Below the pieces are notes generated by a model that saw only the letters and a program-made list of their open reading frames with translations, ran no database searches and was not told the origin of the DNA. A program made the position numbers and the translations under genes. DNA of 64,000 nucleotides from positions 1 through 64,000 of the forward strand of contig CAMPYJ010000006.1 of assembly GCA_946998205.1 (NCBI GenBank). Reading direction: 5' to 3'. Each line of letters begins with the position of its first letter. Position 1 is the first letter of the stretch. This DNA is from an uncultured Prevotella sp. (lineage in GTDB: Bacteria > Bacteroidota > Bacteroidia > Bacteroidales > Bacteroidaceae). Positions 1 through 9,604 of this stretch are shown piece by piece.

Positions 1-90
1 CTAAAAACTCATAAACTAAAAACTCATAAACTAAAAACTCATAAACTAAAAACTCATAAACTAAAAACTCGTAAACTCATAAACTAAAAG
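1..90. repeat. 15-bp tandem repeat upstream of sulfatase
   Basis: Four exact copies of the 15-mer CTAAAAACTCATAAA fill positions 1-60, followed by a variant copy with a G substitution and a shortened unit to about 90. The array starts at or before the window edge and ends just before the sulfatase start codon, so it occupies the whole visible upstream region. Related AACTCGT(C/T)AA-type repeats lie just before nrdD (6033-6070) and inside the two inverted-repeat elements, so this is one repeat vocabulary of the genome. Confidence 0.9.
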
Positions 91-93
91 CCC

Positions 94-1740
<1,647 letters not shown>

Positions 1741-1764
1741 ACAATCTGAAGATAGTACACTGTA

Positions 1765-1803
1765 AGCCTCATTCGCTCTGCAAAGCGGATGAGGCTTTAT
1801 TCT
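1765..1803 (+). terminator. Intrinsic terminator of sulfatase gene
   Basis: AGCCTCAT and nearby bases pair with ATGAGGCT across a 6-nt loop (12-13 pairs including one G-T), followed by TTTATTCT. It lies 24 nt after the sulfatase stop codon. Confidence 0.8.
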
Positions 1804-2010
1804 TGCCGGCGCGGCACTGCCTTCCAGACGGCCTGCGGAACGCACGAGTCCGTAACGCAACGCCATACACGAGCCATACACGGCACGACCATCCGCACCG
1901 CCTGCCCCCCGACCTTATTTTCATCCTCAAAGCCTATCGCTAACGTTCACCCGCCTATCAGGAAAACACTACCTTTGAGCCGACATTAACGATTAAAACT
2001 CAAAGAAACC

Positions 2011-2445
2011 ATGAGAACACAACAACTGAGCGAGCATTTCTCGCTACGAGAGTTCACAGCTTCGGCAACGGCCGACAAGTACCACATCAACAACATGCCC
2101 GACGCACAGGCCTTGGAGAACCTGCGCGTGTTGTGCCGCGAGGTGCTCGAGCCATTGCGCCACCGCTTCGGCCCCATCTACATCAACAGCGGCTATCGGT
2201 GCGAACGGCTCAACAGCCTGTTGCACGGTGTGGGCAACTCGCAACATCTCTTCGGTGAGGCTGCCGACATCCGTCTGCCTAATGAGCAGATGGGACAGGC
2301 GTACTTCGACTTCATCCTGCTGCACTGTCCCTTCGACCAGCTGCTCTTCGAGCACAGTAGGTTTGGGCGCGTCTGGCTCCACGTGAGCTGCAAGCGTCAG
2401 CCCGGTGACAACCGCAGAATGGCCCGAAGACGGTACCGGGTTTAA
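2011..2445 (+). CDS. M15 family peptidase (D-Ala-D-Ala carboxypeptidase-like)
   Basis: A 144-aa protein of the Peptidase_M15_3 type, a zinc metallopeptidase fold that trims peptidoglycan peptides. The zinc ligands are visible: His79 and Asp86 in SQHLFGEAADI, and His124 in VWLHVS. The N-terminal part (LSEHFSLREFTASATA) is the usual substrate-cleft helix. There is no signal peptide, as is common for the phage- and mobile-element-associated members of the family, but no phage genes are near. It stands alone between the sulfatase terminator and yrbG. The fold is confident; the biological role (cell-wall hydrolase or prophage relic) is open. Confidence 0.88.
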   Translation: MRTQQLSEHFSLREFTASATADKYHINNMPDAQALENLRVLCREVLEPLRHRFGPIYINSGYRCERLNSLLHGVGNSQHLFGEAADIRLPNEQMGQAYFDFILLHCPFDQLLFEHSRFGRVWLHVSCKRQPGDNRRMARRRYRV

Positions 2446-2473
2446 CGCCCGGCTCCCGTTCTTCTTCTAATTT

Positions 2474-2584
2474 GTTCAACCACATATATAATAAGGTGTA
2501 TTTTGCAAAAAACACGGTTTCAACATGATTATGTGAAAAGAATCATATATTTTTGCAGTAAATACAAAGATTATGTGGTTGAAC
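2474..2584 (+). promoter_or_regulatory. yrbG leader: inverted repeat over start codon
   Basis: GTTCAACCACAT (2474-2485) is a perfect inverted repeat of ATGTGGTTGAAC (2573-2584), and the second arm begins with the yrbG start codon. A Bacteroidetes -7 box TATTTTTG lies at 2548-2555. Only transcripts starting upstream of 2474 could form the hairpin; a transcript from the 2548 box would lack the left arm. Confidence 0.5.
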
Positions 2585-3502
2585 ATTTTATGGATGATTG
2601 CCGGTATCGGCCTCGTGTTATGGGGTGCCGACCGACTGACCGACGGTGCCGTCGCCATTGCGGAACGCATGCACATGTCGCAGATGGTGATTGGACTGAC
2701 GATTGTGGCCATGGGAACCTCCATGCCAGAGTTTTTCGTCAGTCTGCTGTCCGCCTTGAAGTCCACGCCCGACATGGCGGTGGGCAACGTCGTAGGGTCC
2801 AACATTTTCAATTCCCTGCTCATCGTGGGTTGTGCCGCCATGGTGGCGCCGATGACCATTCTGAAATCAACGGTGAGGCGTGACATTCCCTTTGCCTTGG
2901 TGGCTTCGGCAGTGCTGCTGATGCTGTGCCTCGACCGCCAACTCTCGCGTATCGACGCAGGCGTGTTGTTCCTGCTGTTCTTGCTGTACATGTATTTCAC
3001 CCTCAAGGGAGCCAGGCAAGAACCCGATGAGAACGAGGAGGCGCCAAAGAACTATTCGCTCCCAAAATCCGTTTTTCTCCTGCTGTTGGGCTTGGGCTGT
3101 CTGGTCTTTGGCAGCAACCTGTTTGTCGATTCGGCCACGATGATTGCCAAGTCGATGGGCGTGAGCGATGCCGTGATAGGCCTGACCATCATTGCCGGCG
3201 GAACCTCGCTGCCCGAGTTGGCCACCAGCGTGGTGTCGGCTCGCAAGGGACAGAGCGGCATTGCCATCGGCAACGTGTTGGGTTCCAACGTGTTCAACAT
3301 CTTGATGATTCTGGGCGTCACCGGCCTCATCAGTCCGATGCAGCTCAAGGGTATCACCAACCTCGACCTGTCGATGCTGATTATCTCCATGGTGATGCTG
3401 TGGCTGTTCTCGTTCACCAAATACACCATTGCCCGCTGGGAGGGCGCCGTGCTCACCGTGTTGTTCCTGGGCTACATGAGTTACCTGGTGGCAGGTGCCT
3501 GA
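2573..3502 (+). CDS. yrbG: Calcium/sodium antiporter (YrbG/CaCA family)
   Basis: Inner-membrane cation exchanger of the K+-dependent Na+/Ca2+ exchanger-like branch of the CaCA superfamily. Its two alpha-repeats are plain: GTSMPEFFVSLLSA with VGNVVGSNIFN (about residues 44-85), and GGTSLPELATSVVSA with IGNVLGSNVFN (about 210-250). The acidic residues in these repeats bind the cation. About ten hydrophobic segments fit the usual topology, and the 309-aa length is normal. The convergent neighbour ends 20 bp after its stop. The start codon sits in the right arm of a long-range inverted repeat. Confidence 0.95.
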   Translation: MWLNILWMIAGIGLVLWGADRLTDGAVAIAERMHMSQMVIGLTIVAMGTSMPEFFVSLLSALKSTPDMAVGNVVGSNIFNSLLIVGCAAMVAPMTILKSTVRRDIPFALVASAVLLMLCLDRQLSRIDAGVLFLLFLLYMYFTLKGARQEPDENEEAPKNYSLPKSVFLLLLGLGCLVFGSNLFVDSATMIAKSMGVSDAVIGLTIIAGGTSLPELATSVVSARKGQSGIAIGNVLGSNVFNILMILGVTGLISPMQLKGITNLDLSMLIISMVMLWLFSFTKYTIARWEGAVLTVLFLGYMSYLVAGA

Positions 3503-3522
3503 GGCGACGCTCGGTCAGTCGC

Positions 3523-4518
3523 TCAGCCATGCGCGCGCGACGGGTCCAGCTGGTCGTTGTGCCAGCGGTGGAAGTTCTCGCGCGTCTTCCTGCCCTTGCG
3601 CAGCAGGGCCAACAGATGGCATTTGGCATCCGAGATGTCCTTGATGGGCTTGCCCTGCGAATGGCGCAGCATGCGGAACCACTGCAGGCAATAGTAGCGG
3701 GTGTGGGCGCTGCGGTAGACGCACAGTCCGGTGAGCGTCTCCAGACTGTGCATGAACACGGCATCGCCAAACAACGCGTTGAGAACGCCCTTCTCCACCG
3801 TCTCCACATCCGCCGCAGATGGGCGGCCGGCAACAGCATGTTCCTGAGCCGGCAAAGGCATGCGGTTTGGACGCTTGTCTGTAAGAGATTGGGCGCCAAC
3901 CACCATGCTTTTGCCCGCCGGCTCGCAAACAGGTTCTCGGGAAGCACTTTGGAGCGTTGGTTGAGCAGCTGATTGTTCTTCCTGTTGCGGTGCAGGTTCC
4001 GATTCCGGTTGGGTGACTGGTTGTGATTCCGGTTGACAGGCCTGACGTGCCGGAATCGTTTCCTGATTTTTATTTTTTAAATTTCCGTCGGCGGCGTCGG
4101 CTCGTTTTTTCTCCGTCGTCGGATTATTAGTATCATCAGTATTATTAGTATTATCAGTATTATTAGTATATAAGGGCGACCCTTGATTATCAAGCACTTG
4201 CGATGGGGTAAATTGATTGTTCGTTGAATGTTGAACGAATAATGAATGCTCCAAGTAGGGACAATAAAAGAATTTTTGATCCACGATTTCGAAGATTTGA
4301 TAGTCGGAAATGATGTGCATCAGATACGTTTTTGACTTGCGGCAGTCGTGTGCGATGTTTTTCAATGCGGCGAGGTACCCCGTTCCCTTGGGACAGGTGC
4401 GCAGGTAGCGCATCAGAGCCAGCACGCATCCTTCACCGGTACACCCTTCGATGGCCCGCATCTCCATGTACACGGGTGCCTCGAAAAAATTCAATTCTAA
4501 TTTAAGATATGCTTTCAT
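3523..4518 (-). CDS. Lin1244/Lin1753 (DUF4373) domain protein
   Basis: A 331-aa protein. The N-terminal ~95 residues (starting MKAYLKLELNFFEAPVYMEM) match the Lin1244/Lin1753-type domain found in phage and integrative-element replication proteins of Bacteroidetes and Firmicutes. Then comes a long Asn/Thr, Gln and Pro-rich linker (about 115-225), then a C-terminal ~100-residue block with many aromatic and basic residues (WFRMLRHSQGKPI..). The linker begins with a TNN/TDN repeat encoded by a 9-bp microsatellite. The next leftward gene is RteC-like, which also suggests mobile-element ancestry, but no integrase or relaxase is visible. A DNA-binding or replication-initiation role is inferred from the family only. 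Confidence 0.75.
   Translation of the reverse strand: MKAYLKLELNFFEAPVYMEMRAIEGCTGEGCVLALMRYLRTCPKGTGYLAALKNIAHDCRKSKTYLMHIISDYQIFEIVDQKFFYCPYLEHSLFVQHSTNNQFTPSQVLDNQGSPLYTNNTDNTNNTDDTNNPTTEKKRADAADGNLKNKNQETIPARQACQPESQPVTQPESEPAPQQEEQSAAQPTLQSASREPVCEPAGKSMVVGAQSLTDKRPNRMPLPAQEHAVAGRPSAADVETVEKGVLNALFGDAVFMHSLETLTGLCVYRSAHTRYYCLQWFRMLRHSQGKPIKDISDAKCHLLALLRKGRKTRENFHRWHNDQLDPSRAHG
4120..4170 (-). repeat. 9-bp in-frame microsatellite in DUF4373 gene
   Basis: About five imperfect units of the type agtattatt/agtatcatc encode a TNNTDNTNNTDD-like Asn/Thr/Asp run. Unit changes would keep the frame and alter only linker length. Confidence 0.75.
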
Positions 4519-4533
4519 GGTAATTTATTAACG

Positions 4534-4811
4534 GCCTCTCCCCCAACCCCTCCCCAAAGGGGAGGGGAGTAGATAGACAGGTTTGTGAGTTTATTTAGTT
4601 TATGAGTTCTTTAGTTTACAAGTTTACGAGTTTACGAGTTCACAAGTTGACAGTTCAACTAATCATAATGTTTTTAGTTTACGAGTTGACAAGTTAACAA
4701 GTTGACGAGTTGATAGTTCAACTAATCATAAAGTTCAAAGTTCAAAGTTCAAAGTTCAATGTCCAAAGCTAATTACTCCCCTCCCCTTTGGGGAGGGGCC
4801 GGGGGAGAGGC
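4534..4811. mobile_element. Inverted-repeat element I (MITE-like, minisatellite-filled)
   Basis: Left terminus 4534-4571 and right terminus 4774-4811 are ~38-bp inverted repeats with about two mismatches. Each contains its own palindrome (CTCCCCAAAGGGGAG type). Between them are short reiterated words: AGTTTAC/GAGTT/AAGTTGAC units, two copies of AGTTCAACTAATCATA, and GTTCAAA repeats. Outside the right end the 15-mer TGTCGGGGGAGAGGC is repeated twice (4812-4841). The same architecture recurs at 8333-8815. No open reading frame or transposase is inside. Confidence 0.75.
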
Positions 4812-5195
4812 TGTCGGGGGAGAGGCTGTCGGGGGAGAGGCTTTTTCCTTGATGAACCTTCCCAGCGGCTCTTCGCCCTGCTCCATGAGGTGTCGGCAGC
4901 GGGTGAGGAGCATCAGGTCGGGGTTCTTGCGCTTCCGCACGTTGTTCATCACGGTGTTGGGCTTGCGGGGCGAGGGCAGGTTGAGCCGCTCGCAAAGAAG
5001 GTTGACGGTGGTGCTGAAGTTGAGCACCTGTCCGTGTTCGTCGATGGTCAGACCGTCGTACCACATCATGTGTACCAGTTCAACCAAGTCGGACACGGTG
5101 CCCATCCACCGCACCTGGTGTCCATCCGGCAGCCTCATCAACCTTTCAAACGTGTTTCTCATGGCATCCTTTGCCTGTCTTTGTGTGATTTCCAT
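4773..5195 (-). CDS. RteC-like C-terminal domain protein
   Basis: A 140-aa protein. Residues about 25-105 (WMGTVSDLVELVHMMWYDGL, then a fnv-like segment and the KRKNPDLMLL region) resemble the C-terminal part of RteC, the regulator of conjugative-transposon excision in Bacteroides. The N-terminal RteC part is missing and no conjugation genes are near. The last ~23 residues (PPTASPPTASPPAPP..) are not protein-like: they are translated from the 15-bp repeats and the right terminus of the adjacent inverted-repeat element, and the stop codon lies in that terminus. The element probably replaced the original 3' end. It is divergent from nrdD and upstream of the DUF4373 gene on the same strand. The RteC assignment is by eye and moderate. 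Confidence 0.6.
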   Translation of the reverse strand: MEITQRQAKDAMRNTFERLMRLPDGHQVRWMGTVSDLVELVHMMWYDGLTIDEHGQVLNFSTTVNLLCERLNLPSPRKPNTVMNNVRKRKNPDLMLLTRCRHLMEQGEEPLGRFIKEKASPPTASPPTASPPAPPQRGGE

Positions 5196-5366
5196 TTTTA
5201 CTTTTCAGTTTATGTTTACTTGATTGTCTTGATTATCTTGCGTCAAAAGAAAAAGAATCTGCGGCCAACCCCTCACTGTCCATCCGTCCATACACCCCGC
5301 GGGTGCGACATGATGCGTCACGCACCTAAACCGGGAGGAACAAAGGGGAGTGCCTCTTCTTATTTG

Positions 5367-5374
5367 CAAAGATA
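5367..5374 (-). promoter_or_regulatory. Candidate promoter -7 box
   Basis: On the minus strand this reads TATCTTTG, the Bacteroidetes -7 consensus, about 170 nt upstream of the RteC-like start. No well-spaced -33 TTG is visible, so it is tentative. Confidence 0.4.
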
Positions 5375-5831
5375 CCATCGTTTCACGCAAGATTTGTTCC
5401 ATTTACAGAGTTTAAACAGACCGAATCATTAAATGATGTTCAACGTCTTTGTACATGCGCATTTAGCGGTCTGCCATCAGCAAGCACTTGACAAAAGAAA
5501 CTCATCTACTTGAAAGATAATGGTTTACATACCAAAGAGCTTCATGGTTTGGAACTGTCATTTCCAAAGCATAGTGAATGAACGTGAAAGCGGGAAGCAC
5601 GGCACGGCCATCATCATGATTCCTGGCGAGCGCCGCACGCATCCGCACCATGCAGAAACAGACAATCCGCAAGCCATTTGCACGAAAGTTGTTATCCCAA
5701 AAAGACAACCTTTTTCACTAATTCATCAGCAAAGTTTTCCAAAACTTTTTGTAACTCATTGTATTTGTGTAGATTAACTTTTATTAATCTATTAAAAGTT
5801 GTCCAAAATATTTTTTCAATGAAATAATTAT

Positions 5832-5839
5832 TATCTTTG
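5832..5839 (+). promoter_or_regulatory. nrdD promoter -7 box
   Basis: TATCTTTG in an AT-rich stretch upstream of nrdD. Transcription would start near 5846 and give a leader of about 230 nt containing the CCTAGG and AACTCGT repeats. No NrdR-type paired box or known riboswitch was recognised in the leader. Confidence 0.6.
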
Positions 5840-5924
5840 CAGAGAAATCAACGAGACAGTGATGACGCACAAAGTTTTCTGCTTAGGAGCATCATAGAAA
5901 GCTATAGATTCCAGGAAAACTATA

Positions 5925-6070
5925 AATCTTAGGAATCCTAGGAAATCCTAGGAGAAACTAGAAATCCTAGGAAATCCTAGGAATCCTAGGAAACCTAGGA
6001 AACCTAGAAAACTATACGCCTAAAAGAAAACCTCGTCAACTCGTTAACTCGTCAACTCGTCAACTAAAAA
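5925..6070 (+). repeat. CCTAGG and AACTCGTC repeats in nrdD leader
   Basis: Several CCTAGG palindromes spaced by about 9 bp (ATCCTAGGAA-type units) run from 5925 to about 6010. They are followed by three to four copies of ACTCGTCA/ACTCGTTA (6033-6065) that run almost into the nrdD start codon. Upstream of these, 5196-5830 holds no gene that I can support. Confidence 0.8.
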
Positions 6071-6078
6071 CTAAACAC

Positions 6079-8286
6079 ATGATTCAAACCATAGTGAAGC
6101 GCGACGGACGCATAGTGGGCTTCAACGACCAAAAAATCATGGCTGCCATCCGAAAGGCCATGCTACACACCGAAAAAGGTGAAGACGAACGACTCATACA
6201 GCAAATCACCGACCACATCTCGGTACACGGAAAACCGCAAATGTCGGTGGAGGATATCCAAGACGCTGTAGAAATGGAACTCATGAAGAGTGCCCGCAAA
6301 GACGTGGCACAGAAGTACATCGCCTATCGCAACCAGCGCAGCATCGCACGCAAGGCAAAGACACGCGACGTGTTCTTGGACATCGTGAACATCAAGAACA
6401 ACGACGTGACACGTGAGAACGCCAACATGAACGCTGACACGCCAGCGGGCATGATGATGAAGTTCGCCTCGGAAACCACCAAACCCTTCGTAGACGACTA
6501 TCTGCTGTCAGAGCAAAGTCGTGAGGCGGTGGCACACAATCTGCTGCACGTACACGACAAAGACTACTACCCCACCAAGTCGCTCACCTGCTGCCAGCAC
6601 CCATTAGACCATATCCTGCAACATGGGTTCACCGCCGGGCACGGTTCTTCCAGACCCGCCAAGCGCATCGAGACAGCCGCCGTGCTGGCGTGCATCTCCT
6701 TGGAGTGCGCGCAAAACGAGATGCACGGCGGACAAGCCATTCCTGCCTTCGACTTCTATCTCGCCCCCTTCGTGCGTTCCTCGTATATAGAAGAGGTGAA
6801 GAATCTGGAAGAACTCTATGGTGACAACTTCGAACACCTGTACCAAGCCGAGATAGATGACTACATCGAACGGCCACTCAACGGACTGAAAGGCGACGCG
6901 CGCGTGAAGCAACATGCCATCAACCGCACCGTGGCGCGCGTTCACCAGTCGATGGAAGCCTTCATCCACAACATGAACACCATCCACTCGCGTGGAGGAA
7001 ACCAAGTGGTGTTCTCGTCCATCAACTATGGTACGGACACCTCTGCCGAAGGGCGTTGCGTGATACGCGAACTGCTCAACAGCACCTACCAAGGCGTGGG
7101 CAACGGTGAGACTGCCATCTTCCCCATACAGATTTGGAAGAAGAAGCGGGGCGTGAGCTATCTGCCCAATGATCGCAACTACGACCTGTACTGTCTGGCG
7201 TGCAAGGTGACGGCGCGGAGGTTCTTCCCCAACTTCCTGAACCTTGACGCCACCTTCAACCAACATGAGCTGTGGCGTGCCGACGACCCTAAGCGATATA
7301 TGTACGAAATGGCAACCATGGGATGCCGCACCCGCGTGTTTGAAAACAGATACGGCATGAAAACCTGCGTGGGCAGGGGCAACCTGTCGTTCTCAACCAT
7401 CAACATCGTGCGGCTCGCCATTGAGTGCATGGACGTCAAAGACAAAGAGCAACGCATCGCCAAGTTCTTCGCCAAGCTGGATGACATGCTGGAAATCACC
7501 GCCAAACAACTTGACGACCGCTTCCAGTTCCAAAAAACGGCTTACGCCAAGCAGTTCCCCTTGCTGATGTCAAAACTGTGGGGCGGCTGCGAACGGCTCA
7601 AGCCGAACGACACCATAGAGAGCGTCATCAACCAAGGCACCCTGGGCATCGGCTTCATCGGACTGGCGGAATGTCTCGTGGCACTCGTGGGAAAGCACCA
7701 CGGAGAGTCGGAAGAGGCGCAAGAGCTGGGCATCAAAATCGTGACCTACATGCGCGACCGCGCCAAGGACTTCTGCGAGCAGTACCAGCACAATTACAGC
7801 ATCCTCGCCACACCGGCCGAAGGACTGGCGGGAAAGTTCACCAAGAAAGACCGCAAGGAGTTTGGCTCGCTGCCAGGCATCACCGACCGCGACTACTACA
7901 CCAACTCTAACCATGTGCCCGTGTACTACAAGTGCAGCGCGCGCCACAAGGCTGAGATAGAAGCTCCCTACCACGACCTGACGCGCGGTGGACACATCTT
8001 CTATGTGGAGATAGACGGAGACGCCACGCACAACCCACAGGTCATCATGAACGTGGTTGACTTGATGGACCGGTACAACCTGGGCTACGGCAGCGTGAAC
8101 CACAACCGCAACCGCTGCGTGGACTGCGGATACGAGAACGCCGACGCGCACCTTGACACCTGTCCTAAGTGCGGCAGCCATCACATCGACCGTCTGCAAC
8201 GCATCACAGGCTACCTCGTTGGCACTACCGACCGCTGGAACGCCGGCAAGCTGGCAGAGCTCAACGACAGGGTGACACACGAGTAG
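6079..8286 (+). CDS. nrdD: Anaerobic ribonucleoside-triphosphate reductase
   Basis: Class III ribonucleotide reductase, a cytoplasmic glycyl-radical enzyme that makes deoxynucleotides under anoxia. An ATP-cone allosteric domain occupies about residues 1-95 (TIVKRDGRIVGFNDQKIM). The catalytic barrel follows. The C-terminal zinc site is CVDC...CPKC (Cys680, 683, 695, 698), and the glycyl radical should form on Gly711 in RITGY. Length (735 aa) is usual. Its activase nrdG lies downstream on the same strand but is separated by a 557-bp repeat-filled gap, so co-transcription must cross or be broken by that element. The start gives the expected N-terminal ATP cone. Confidence 0.97.
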   Translation: MIQTIVKRDGRIVGFNDQKIMAAIRKAMLHTEKGEDERLIQQITDHISVHGKPQMSVEDIQDAVEMELMKSARKDVAQKYIAYRNQRSIARKAKTRDVFLDIVNIKNNDVTRENANMNADTPAGMMMKFASETTKPFVDDYLLSEQSREAVAHNLLHVHDKDYYPTKSLTCCQHPLDHILQHGFTAGHGSSRPAKRIETAAVLACISLECAQNEMHGGQAIPAFDFYLAPFVRSSYIEEVKNLEELYGDNFEHLYQAEIDDYIERPLNGLKGDARVKQHAINRTVARVHQSMEAFIHNMNTIHSRGGNQVVFSSINYGTDTSAEGRCVIRELLNSTYQGVGNGETAIFPIQIWKKKRGVSYLPNDRNYDLYCLACKVTARRFFPNFLNLDATFNQHELWRADDPKRYMYEMATMGCRTRVFENRYGMKTCVGRGNLSFSTINIVRLAIECMDVKDKEQRIAKFFAKLDDMLEITAKQLDDRFQFQKTAYAKQFPLLMSKLWGGCERLKPNDTIESVINQGTLGIGFIGLAECLVALVGKHHGESEEAQELGIKIVTYMRDRAKDFCEQYQHNYSILATPAEGLAGKFTKKDRKEFGSLPGITDRDYYTNSNHVPVYYKCSARHKAEIEAPYHDLTRGGHIFYVEIDGDATHNPQVIMNVVDLMDRYNLGYGSVNHNRNRCVDCGYENADAHLDTCPKCGSHHIDRLQRITGYLVGTTDRWNAGKLAELNDRVTHE

Positions 8287-8300
8287 AAAGAACAGACAGA

Positions 8301-8832
8301 CAGCCTATCACCCGACAGCCTATCACCCGACAGCCTCTCCCCCTACCCCTCCCCAAAAGGGAGGGGAGTAGATAGCTGACTTGTTAGTTGACGAGTTAAC
8401 GAGTTGACAAGTTGACAAGTTAATAGTTCAACTAATCATACAGTTCAATATTCAAAGTTCAAAGTAAGTACAGTTCAATGTTCAAAGTTCAAAGTTCAAA
8501 GTAAGTACAGTTCAAAGTTCAAACCTCAAAGTTCAAAGTTCAAAGTAAGTACAGTTCAAAGTTCAAATCTCAAAGTTCAAAGTTCAAAGTAAGTACAGTT
8601 CAAAGTTCAAACCTCAAAGTTCAAAGTTCAAAGTAAGTACAGTTCAAAGTTCAAATCTCAAAGTTCAAAGTTCAAAGTAAGTACAGTTCAAAGTTCAAAC
8701 CTCAAAGTTCAAAATTCAAAGTAAGTACAGTTCAAAGTTCAAATCTCAAAGTTCAAAGTTCAAAGTAATCCGCTAACCACTCCCCTCCCTTTTGGGGAGG
8801 GGCAGGGGGAGAGGCCGCCGTTGGAGAGGCTG
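8301..8832. mobile_element. Inverted-repeat element II between nrdD and nrdG
   Basis: Core at 8333-8815. The left terminus (8333-8370) and right terminus (about 8779-8815) are inverted repeats of each other and match those of the element at 4534-4811. Two 15-bp units (CAGCCTATCACCCGA) precede the left end (8301-8330), mirroring the flank of the other copy. The interior has the shared words (AGTTGAC/GAGTT, AGTTCAACTAATCATA), then an array with a 44-bp period built from GTTCAAA and GTAAGTACA. The units alternate between an ACCTC and an ATCTC variant, giving about three copies of an 88-bp higher-order unit (roughly 8500-8766). No gene is encoded. Confidence 0.8.
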
Positions 8833-8843
8833 CTCTGTATATT

Positions 8844-9353
8844 ATGCTATCCATCCTATCCATTCTCGAAGACACCACGGTAGACGGACCGGGCTTTCGC
8901 ACCACCGTCTACTGTGCGGGATGCCCTAACGCCTGCCCGGGTTGTCACAACCCGCAGACATGGGACATCCGCAACGGACGGTGGACGGCAACCGAGGACA
9001 TCATGCGAGTGATAGAGGCAGACCCCATCGCCAACGTCACGTTCTCGGGAGGAGACCCTATGTTTCAGGCCGAAGGGTTTGCAGAATTAGCACACGCCAT
9101 AAAGACACGAACCAACAAAAACATCTGGTGCTACACGGGCTTTACCTTCGAAGCGCTCATCAAGAATCCGCAACAACGCCACCTCCTCGAGTGGATAGAC
9201 GTGTTGGTGGACGGTCCGTTTGTGGAAAAGCTCAAAGATCCTGACCTGCTCTTTCGTGGCAGCAGTAACCAACGCATCATCAACATCCCGCAATCACTCC
9301 AGCAAGGCAAGGTGGTGCTGTGGAAACAAGATGATGACATGCTGACACGGTGA
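8844..9353 (+). CDS. nrdG: Anaerobic RNR activating protein (radical SAM)
   Basis: Radical SAM activase that generates the glycyl radical on NrdD. The iron-sulfur motif is Cys27-x3-Cys31-x2-Cys34 (CPNACPGC), preceded by DGPGFRTTVY. The SAM-binding GGDPM follows (FSGGDPMF). Length of 169 aa is normal for the short NrdG type. It follows nrdD on the same strand, with element II in between. The start at 8844 gives the expected N-terminus. Confidence 0.96.
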   Translation: MLSILSILEDTTVDGPGFRTTVYCAGCPNACPGCHNPQTWDIRNGRWTATEDIMRVIEADPIANVTFSGGDPMFQAEGFAELAHAIKTRTNKNIWCYTGFTFEALIKNPQQRHLLEWIDVLVDGPFVEKLKDPDLLFRGSSNQRIINIPQSLQQGKVVLWKQDDDMLTR

Positions 9354-9570
9354 CAAAGTCGGCGGGGCGTGAACCGCACCAATCCTGCAAAACGAATCAC
9401 CAACTTCCTACACAGCACCTTTCTTCCCTATCAGTTTGCCAAGACAACATTGTTTTCGTCTGAATAAAAACAATGTTACACATTTTCTCATTCCTCACTT
9501 TTTTTACTGCATTGTACCTTAAAAATAAGTACTTTTTATTTTTTGGGGATTATCATTCAGTATTTTTATA

Positions 9571-9578
9571 TAATTTTG
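9571..9578 (+). promoter_or_regulatory. C10 protease promoter -7 box
   Basis: TAATTTTG in an AT-rich region, 27 nt before the start codon at 9605. A TTTG at 9542-9545 is a possible -33 element, but the spacing is long (25 nt). Confidence 0.5.
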
Positions 9579-9604
9579 CATCTATAACTTATATTTAGTA
9601 AACG

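Noticed and set aside
3523..5195. Integrative or conjugative element carrying the DUF4373 and RteC-like genes
   Set aside because: No integrase, relaxase, tra genes or att repeats were found in the window; only the two accessory-type genes remain.
5840..6078. Riboswitch in the nrdD leader
   Set aside because: The leader is built of simple repeats and shows none of the conserved cores I would expect for cobalamin or other nucleotide-pathway riboswitches.
7570..8280. Long antisense frame inside nrdD
   Set aside because: A shadow of the GC-rich codon bias in nrdD; the sense protein has the full set of NrdD motifs.
8500..8766. Possible CRISPR array
   Set aside because: The 44-bp units are direct repeats with no unique spacers; successive units differ only by a C/T alternation. 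No cas genes are near.
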